From assembly GCA_004151065.3 (NCBI GenBank), contig NWUY0300003176.1, forward strand, positions 51,602 through 66,403: a DNA stretch of 14,802 nucleotides. Direction: 5' to 3'. The position numbers and the translations under genes were made by a program. Each line of letters begins with the position of its first letter. The stretch's first letter is position 1. Shown one piece after another: positions 9,281 through 14,802 of the stretch. The notes beneath the pieces are model-generated. The model was given only the letters and a program-made list of their open reading frames with translations, did not search any database and was not told the DNA's origin. This stretch comes from Larix sibirica. Lineage: Eukaryota; Streptophyta; Pinopsida; Pinales; Pinaceae.

Positions 9281-10640
9281 TGGAATATTCATTCATGCAA
9301 AAATCATCATTAATGTCTTATTACTCGAGCTTAGGTAAAGCCCCCAATTGAATTAAAATTGAAATAAGACAAATAGGTCTTAACAAAGCACATAGATTAT
9401 TACAATTTTTAACAAGGGTTGCAAGCAGCAAAGTCCCAACCTTTGAAAAATAATAAAATCAAAATTTAAAAGAAATTTGAAAGCCTAAAAAATCAATTTT
9501 TAGTTTTGTATATCTTTCATTGATGATAATTGAAAAAGGTCTATATCATTTAGCATTAAAAATTACAAATACTAAACAATTTAAACATATTAAGTGGTAC
9601 TTCATAATTGTAGCCAATCTCTATGTTCTCAGGATGAGGCCCGACCAACCATACAAGTGTGCGATAAAGTTTTGTAGGGAAAGAAAAATGGTGTAGGCGG
9701 TCATAGCATGGAAAAAATGGCAAACGCTTATATAGATATAAATAAAGCGATTTGCACAAGTATGTTTCCTCTGAGATATTTTCCGAGATGAAATGAGCCT
9801 CAAAGATAAATTTAGCTTTGCAAATCATGAAGCGAAATATTTGGGGACAAAACCACATTTTACAATCTTAATGGATTTGGAAAACCACGATTTGAAATAT
9901 AATAGAAAATAATGACTAGAATAATATTTTTTGCAAACATGGTGACAGGAAAGCACACAGTAGCTCTGAAAAATTGTTCCTTCCATAAACCATCAAAACA
10001 TGGACGCTGGAGAATCCAATATACAACTTTAGTACAATCCAATCAAGCAAAACTATTCTCCAAAAAGGCTTCTACTCGACTATCCACAATACTTATCTCC
10101 TTTCATTCATACACAAAAAGCAGACATTTCCAAAGTATCTCTACCACAACCAATCAAAATGCACAATCATTTTTTTCATATTCATCTACCTAATTTTGGT
10201 CCATGGTCCTCATGAAATTCATTATCTAATGTCGATGTAATGTCCAAGCAAAAGGTATTAATAAACTGCTCTTATGTTAGTGCAATATGATGTATTTTCT
10301 CTCTATTCACTTGACTTTTTCTCTATTCATTTAAGCTTCTGTCATAATTTGACCTATGTTGTGCCCAAAAATATCACTAAACAACAATTCAATATTTATG
10401 CCTAACATATATTTATTTAAATGAAGCAGTCTATGCCGAGATCAGTGAATGCAATTACTAGAATTCCATCATAAAAAATGATACAACTAAACCTTATGCC
10501 TTATTGAGATCTAGGCTAGGACAATCGGTTACCTGAAGAAGGCGCTCTCCTAGATTTCCTTCGTCTGAAGTAAGCCAATAAAGGTCTTTTAGGTACATGG
10601 ATGAATTTTGCAATGGCTTCTAGTGGCCAATTGTCTAACA
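9281..10640. other. No recognisable gene; AT-rich DNA
   Basis: Open stretches exist on the minus strand (9556-9858, 100 codons, overlapped by 9621-9803 in another frame; 9860-10042) and on the plus strand (9912-10193). I recognise no domain in them, and they overlap in different frames, so I do not call genes. A short imperfect direct repeat, TTTTCTCTCTATTCACTTGA / TTTTTCTCTATTCATTTAAG, sits at about 10294-10335. No Gypsy pol sequence is visible, although the element before it would need one. Confidence 0.5.
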
Positions 10641-11000
10641 TATTTACATAAAGTTAAAGTTATTGTTTGAAATCAATTCCAGGTAATCAATCTAAAGTTA
10701 TTGTTTGAAATCAATTCCAAGTAATCAATCTATAGGATTTGGAGAGCACAGGAAAGCATTGAAATACCCATGAATTGTCCTACATATTTACATAAAGTTA
10801 TTGTTTGAAATCATTCCCAGGTAATCGATCTATAGGATTTGAATAGCACATGAAAGTAATCAAATACCCATGAATTGAGACTTAAATAAGGGATTGAAGA
10901 ACACATGAAAGCAATGAAATTATACCCATGAATTGAGACTAAAATAAGGGATTGAAGAACACATGAAAGCAATTAAATATCTATGAATTGAGACTTATAC
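10641..11000 (+). repeat. Compound tandem repeat array (38, ~100 and 55-58 bp periods)
   Basis: A 38-bp unit beginning AAAGTTATTGTTTGAAATC occurs at 10656-10693, 10694-10731 and 10794-10831. The second and third copies are embedded in a longer unit of about 100 bp that runs through CTATAGGATTTG, a GAAAGCA/GAAAGTA segment and ATACCCATGAATTG. From 10878 the array continues with a related unit, AGACTTAAATAAGGGATTG followed by ACACATGAAAGCAAT and CATGAATTG, at 10878, 10936 and (truncated) 10991, giving periods of 58 and 55. The shared words CACATGAAAG and ATGAATTG link the two halves. Confidence 0.85.
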
Positions 11001-11095
11001 ATGGGGTTGAGTTTCCGAACCTTATAAAACCGATTACAATACAAAAATCCATTTTTTCCAATCCAAGGGAGTGGTTGACGCAATTTTCCCAGCAA

Positions 11096-11649
11096 ACTCA
11101 ACAATAAAAACTTGCAAATCAATACAACATTCAGGTAAAATGAGAAGATTAGGAAAATACCATGAAAGACAAACAAAGCATTTGCTCAATGTCAAGTATT
11201 TAGGTAAAATATAAAGTTGATTTTGTTTTGGTAAGACTACGTCAATGCCTTGGCAATCCTTACTTAGGCTAAATCAATTGGTCTATGCAGGGTTAATCAA
11301 CATGCAACCATACAAACTGCGAGGAAAGAGCAGTTCTTAGCACCATATCCCTGCAAATTAAGTTTCTTCTAAGAACAAGCTTAGTATGGATGTTTCCAAT
11401 AGCAAAATTATGCAAAAAAACAAACAAATTGAAAAATTTCCATATATGACTTTTTTCTCTATTTATTTAATATTTATTTTTATGGTATGGCACCAATCTG
11501 CGTTTGAAAAAACCCCAATAAAAATTAAAATAAATATCAAAAATATTAAAAATAATAGAACTTTGGTTGCACTTAATATATTTCTAAAGATTAAATATAA
11601 TTACATGAAAATAATAGAAAAAGGTGAAAACAATAGTCTCTTCCTACCC
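11096..11649 (+). repeat. Direct repeat copy A (partner at 13477-14102)
   Basis: About 555 bp that realigns along its whole length with 13477-14102, in the same orientation. Shared landmarks in order: GCAAATCAATACAA, AAAATACCATGAAAG, CTCAATGTCAAGTATTTAGG, GATTTTGTTTTGGTAAGAC, CAATTGGTCTA, CTTGCAAATTAAGT-like, AAGCTTAGTATGGATGTTTC, CTCTATTTATTTAAT, AACTTTGGTTGCACTTAATA and GAAAACAATAGTCTC. By eye roughly four in five bases agree, so the duplication is old. It lies 3' of the TNL pseudogene (minus-strand sense). The plus-strand ORF at 11386-11703 is a chance opening in this AT-rich copy, because it is not kept in copy B. Confidence 0.85.
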
Positions 11650-11998
11650 GCAAGAACTATTCAAACCATTCCTAAATTGGACCATCTTTTACCTAAGACC
11701 TAATATAATATTGAATCTATATAATAATCTATTCAAATTCTCACTTGCCAACTTAGATACATACACTCATGGAACTTGAAGCAATGAAAAAGCTGTATGA
11801 CCATGGATTAATGTGAGTCTCACCAAAACTATTAAGCAGTCTACACACGATCCTATTAAACACTCAACACACGAACACATTGGAGAAACAAAGAGATTGC
11901 AGAAACTGCAAACAATTGCATCTTTCTCTTTCTTTTTCATATTTGAAGCCATGTTTTAACTGTTGCCGCAGTTGCTCAACTACTCCCTCACTCCACTA

Positions 11999-13136
11999 CA
12001 ATTTGGGACACTTGCTAGCATGAAGAATCTCCAATGACATCAAATATTCCACACTCGCCAACTCTTGTAGTTCATAATACTCACAAGCATTTAACTTTTT
12101 AATCTGCGTAAGTCGTCCCAACCCTTGTATCCTCTTCAGCTTCTCAAGTCCACTAACATTCAATTTCTCCAAAGAAGTCAAATGTTCCAAACTTGGTAGC
12201 TCTTTTATCCCATGGAATTGACTAACATCTAGTTCTCTAATCTGTGTGAAATTCGGCAAGCCTTGTATGCTCTTGAGCTTCTCAATCCCACTAACATTCA
12301 GCTTTTCCAAGGAAGTCAAATTTTCCAAACCGGGCAGTTATGGTATCTCATAGAATCGACTAACATTAATTTCTCTAATATGTGTCAGCCGCCCCAACCC
12401 TTGTATTCTATTGAGCTTCCAAATCCCACTAATGTTCACCTCCCTTAAAAATTCAAACGTTCCACACTTAACAGCTCTTGTATCTCACATCATCCGCTAA
12501 CATCTAGTTCTGTAAGCTTTGTGAACTACCCCAATGTTGGTGTGCTATGGAGCTTCTCGCAATCCTTAAAATACAACAAATCCAAAGAAGTCAAATGTTC
12601 CAAACCTGGTAGTTCTAGTATCTCAGGGAATCCACTAATATTTACTCATGGAATCCACTAATATTTAGTGCTCGAAGCTTTGTGAACTGCCCGAAACTTG
12701 GTACTTGAGTAATCCTTAACATACACACTCTCTAAAGAAGTCAAATGTTCCACACCAGGAAGCTCTTCTATCTTAGGGCATCCACTAACATTTAGTTCTA
12801 TAAGCTTTGTGAGCTACCCCAACCCTGGTATCCTCTAGAGCTTCTTACAGTCCTTAAGATAATTGAGTCAACAATCCAATGGAACCAGGCATGGATTTCA
12901 ATTGCGGAAAATAAGATATTGATGTCACCGATCCGAAGTGGCAACACTTCCAACAAATCGCTACTTGATTCCAAATATTCCAAATTGCAGAGGTCTCCAA
13001 CAAGGCTTGGGAGTTATTTTAACTTCGTTTTCTTCAAATATAATTTTTGAAAGGATAGTTGTTGTGCGATTTGGGGAGGTAATTCTTTCACCTGCTTACA
13101 AGCTGAAATATTTAAATATTCTAGCATTGAAATATC
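11999..13136 (-). repeat. LRR modules of the TNL pseudogene (138-bp period)
   Basis: Each module is a pair of leucine-rich repeats of about 23 residues: F/LT-x-x-x-E-L-x-V-S, then I-x-E-L-P-x-L-E-x-L-T-S-L-E-x-L-NVSG, then KL-x-x-IQGLG. The plus-strand landmark CACTAA(C/T)(A/G)TT occurs at 12151, 12289 and 12427, exactly 138 bases (46 codons) apart twice. Less regular modules continue to about 12830 (ELNVSGCPKIEELPGVEHL), and a more ordinary LRR section (KLYLKKTKLK-stop-LPSLVGDL) lies at about 12910-13136. The last 110 codons (12328-11996) remain open, starting at an internal Met that follows a TAA. Confidence 0.8.
12622..12667. repeat. 23-bp tandem duplication in LRR region
   Basis: CTCAGGGAATCCACTAATATTTA (12622-12644) is followed directly by a copy differing at one base (12645-12667). 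On the minus strand it repeats the NISGF segment of one LRR. Being 23 bp, it shifts the frame and is one of the inactivating lesions. Confidence 0.8.
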
Positions 13137-13476
13137 TTTCTTTATCTTGAATAAATAGGCTTTAAAGATTATATCTTAATTATGTGAATCATTGAAGTAC
13201 TTACAGTTGAGTTGGTTGTTTTTCAATGATGTTAGTCTTCCAAAGATGATCAGGAATGGTTCATTCTTCGACAATATTTCTTCCCATGTCCCTAATGTTA
13301 TCATGCATTTTTATTATTCCTAAGCCATGCCATGCCCCATATTCGTATTCCCTTAACTACGTCTTCTCCTATGAAGAAGCAGGCAATATCTAAGAATATT
13401 GACTGATCTTGCTTATGGAGTGAGTCACAACTCATTCGCAATCTCTCCAATATTTCGTCATTTAGTGTTTGGCCAA

Positions 13477-14102
13477 GTCAATCAAAACATGCAAATCAAT
13501 ACAATATTCCGGTAAAGTTTAGAAGATTAAGAAAATACCATGAAAGAAGAACAAAGCATTTTCTCAATGTCAAGTATTTAGGTAAAATCTAAAGATGATT
13601 TTGTTTTGGTAAGACCGCGTCAATGCTTAGGCCATCCTTACTCAGGTTAAAGCAATTGGTCTACGAAGGATTAATCAGCATGCAACGATACAAACGAGGA
13701 AATAACAGTTCTTAGCACAATATCCTTGCAAATTAAGTTGCTTTTAAAAACAAGCTTAGTATGGATGTTTCCAATAGTAAAATTATGGAAAAAGAAAACA
13801 AACTGAAATTTTCCTCAAAATTATGCAAAAAAGCAAACAAATTAAAATTTTCCTCCTCAGATTATGGAAATTTTCTATATATAATTTTTATTTATTTTTC
13901 TCTATTTATTTAATCTTTATTTTTGTGGTATAGCACCAATCAACTTTTGAAAAAATCTCTATAGAAATTAAAATAGATATTAAAAATGATCAAATTTATC
14001 AAAGATAACTAGAACTTTGGTTGCACTTAATACATTTCGAAAGATTAAATGTAGCTGCATGAAAATAATAAAAAATGTGAAAACAATAGTCTCTGCCTAC
14101 CA
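13477..14102 (+). repeat. Direct repeat copy B (partner at 11096-11649)
   Basis: Same sequence as copy A but about 70 bp longer. Part of the extra length is an internal tandem duplication: unit AAAATTATGGAAAAAG... at 13779-13816 is repeated at 13817-13855 with a partial third trace from about 13858, where copy A has only one. It abuts the NB-ARC remnant directly, on the 5' side of the TNL pseudogene. It does not look like an LTR: the ends lack matching TG/CA inverted termini and no PBS or polypurine tract was seen just inside. It could be intron or flank duplicated along with a TNL gene, or two insertions of one unknown repeat. Confidence 0.85.
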
Positions 14103-14802
14103 CGGGGACTAACAAGAAGGGTAGCAAAATTTTAATGGAGGACACAATTGTGCAACACTTTGCAAAATCTTAATGGTGTGCTCTTTACAACATCAATAGG
14201 AAACACTAGTACTAAAGGAAACATTGCCATAAGATGCCTTTTGGGGATTGACAAGGGTCAGGGTCTCAGAAAATAGGTTGAGTTGTGATCAACTTCTTCA
14301 ACTACTCAAGGACCTTTCACCTATTTCTAATGGGTATGAGAGGTTCACTCTTAGGAGGCTCACCGGATTTTATGGTATATTTTAGGTGATAAGGACATGC
14401 ATCAAGGTATAAGGAAAGGGATGACACAAAAGGTTCCCCATCTAAGTTGCTGATTTATGTTGATGCTCAAGATGAGTCGGGAAAAAATAGTGAAAGACAC
14501 TCTTAGAAAGTTGGTCAAGAGGAAAATGAGGATGGAAACACAAATAATGTTTATATCCCTAAATATTTATTCACATACAAATATTAGTTAAAAACACAAT
14601 AATCATTTAAACTAAACTATGCAATAAATGAAATAAAATTTAACAGAAAGTACTAAAAGACAGCAAAAACAAACTCACCATAAGTAATATGGATTTAGTA
14701 CCTTAGATCTTTAAGCTAAATAATAAATGCATAATGATATGTCTATTAAGCATATAATCAATGTTATTAAATTGTAGGATGTGATTATTTACTTTATATG
14801 TA
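14103..14802. other. Unassigned region with one open stretch (14233-14395, +)
   Basis: A plus-strand frame at 14233-14395 is open for 53 codons without a Met and reads like coding sequence (SCDQLLQLLKDLSPI, then YERFTLRRLTGFYGIF) before TAG. I do not recognise the family; a retroelement or gene fragment is possible. The rest, especially 14540-14802, is very AT-rich with nothing recognisable. Confidence 0.35.

Larger units (their letters stand above)
11864..13477 (-). pseudogene. TIR-NBS-LRR (TNL) resistance-gene pseudogene, 3' part
   Basis: Remnant of an intracellular immune receptor of the TNL class. Read on the minus strand. NB-ARC end: LAKTLNDEILERLRMSCDSL, then KQDQSIFLDIACFFIGED (RNBS-D), then IRIW (13338-13349). 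After a deletion and frameshift comes KMHDNIRDMGRNIVEE, the MHD motif (MHD codons at 13300-13308), followed by a stop and PDHLWKTN. The LRR domain starts near 13136 (MLEYLNISACKQVKELPPQI) and runs to CPKL at 11999. TAG at 11996 interrupts, but the same frame goes on with WSEGVVEQLRQQLKHGFKYE to TGA 11864, a usual TNL tail, so that TAG is probably a premature stop. At least five stops and several frameshifts lie inside, and TIR plus most of NB-ARC (P-loop, kinase-2, GLPL) are missing. IACFFIGED and RDMGR are in the style of conifer TNLs. In the living gene the protein would be a nucleotide-switched cytosolic/nuclear receptor. Confidence 0.88.

Noticed and set aside
9556-9858. 100-codon minus-strand ORF
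   Set aside because: No domain is recognised, it overlaps another open frame on the same strand (9621-9803), and the length is not exceptional for this composition.
11386-11703. 105-codon plus-strand ORF
   Set aside because: It lies largely in repeat copy A, is dominated by Lys, Asn and Ile from AT-rich DNA, and is not preserved in copy B.
11113-14102. Repeats A and B as LTRs of one element containing the TNL
   Set aside because: One can find TG at 11113/13490 and CA at 14102, but A ends in CC, the termini are not inverted repeats, and no PBS or polypurine tract is seen inside.
1-14802. CRISPR array, tRNA or rRNA genes, bacterial operons, integrative elements
   Set aside because: No regular short repeats with unique spacers, no foldable tRNA, no rRNA landmarks, and the content is plainly plant nuclear DNA.

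Overview
The window looks like a stretch of a large, repeat-filled plant nuclear genome, most likely a conifer (Pinaceae). The DNA is AT-rich. No ORF exceeds about 110 codons, and there are no bacterial-type operons, tRNA or rRNA genes, or CRISPR arrays. The recognisable coding material is decayed LTR-retrotransposon sequence plus one decayed TIR-NBS-LRR (TNL) resistance-type gene. The conifer call is an inference from the old, nested retroelements and the style of the TNL motifs. No intact protein-coding gene is visible.

Layout. Positions 48-665 (+) are a frameshifted Ty3/Gypsy gag remnant. Positions about 904-1420 resemble an LTR end with a TATA box and a primer-binding site (PBS). Positions 1421-3280 show nothing I can name. 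Positions about 3280-6727 (+) are the 5' part of one Gypsy element of Tat/Athila (OTA) type: a probable long LTR with a recurring TATTTTTAGCAG word and several hairpins, a PBS at 5378-5396, a leader and a broken gag. A second Gypsy-type element follows on the same strand: an LTR-like stretch ending near 7249, a tRNA-Met-type PBS at 7252-7263, a leader of about 1 kb that holds a possible Pol III A/B-box pair, and a chromovirus-like gag with a degenerate zinc knuckle (8281-9280). No protease, reverse transcriptase, RNase H or integrase could be read for any element.

Positions 9281-10640 hold nothing recognised. Positions 10641-11000 are a compound tandem array (38, about 100 and 55-58 bp periods). 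The most informative part is 11096-14102. A TNL pseudogene on the minus strand (NB-ARC end with RNBS-D and MHD motifs, then an LRR domain with an exact 138-bp module period, then a C-terminal tail past a premature stop) sits between two diverged direct copies of a 0.55-0.63 kb non-coding sequence. Positions 14103-14802 contain one unassigned 53-codon open stretch.

The genes do not form a working system. The window is a mosaic of dead transposons around a dead resistance gene. Its value is the record it keeps of decay (C-to-T type nonsense changes), local tandem duplication and LRR module expansion. I found no convincing new biological system.
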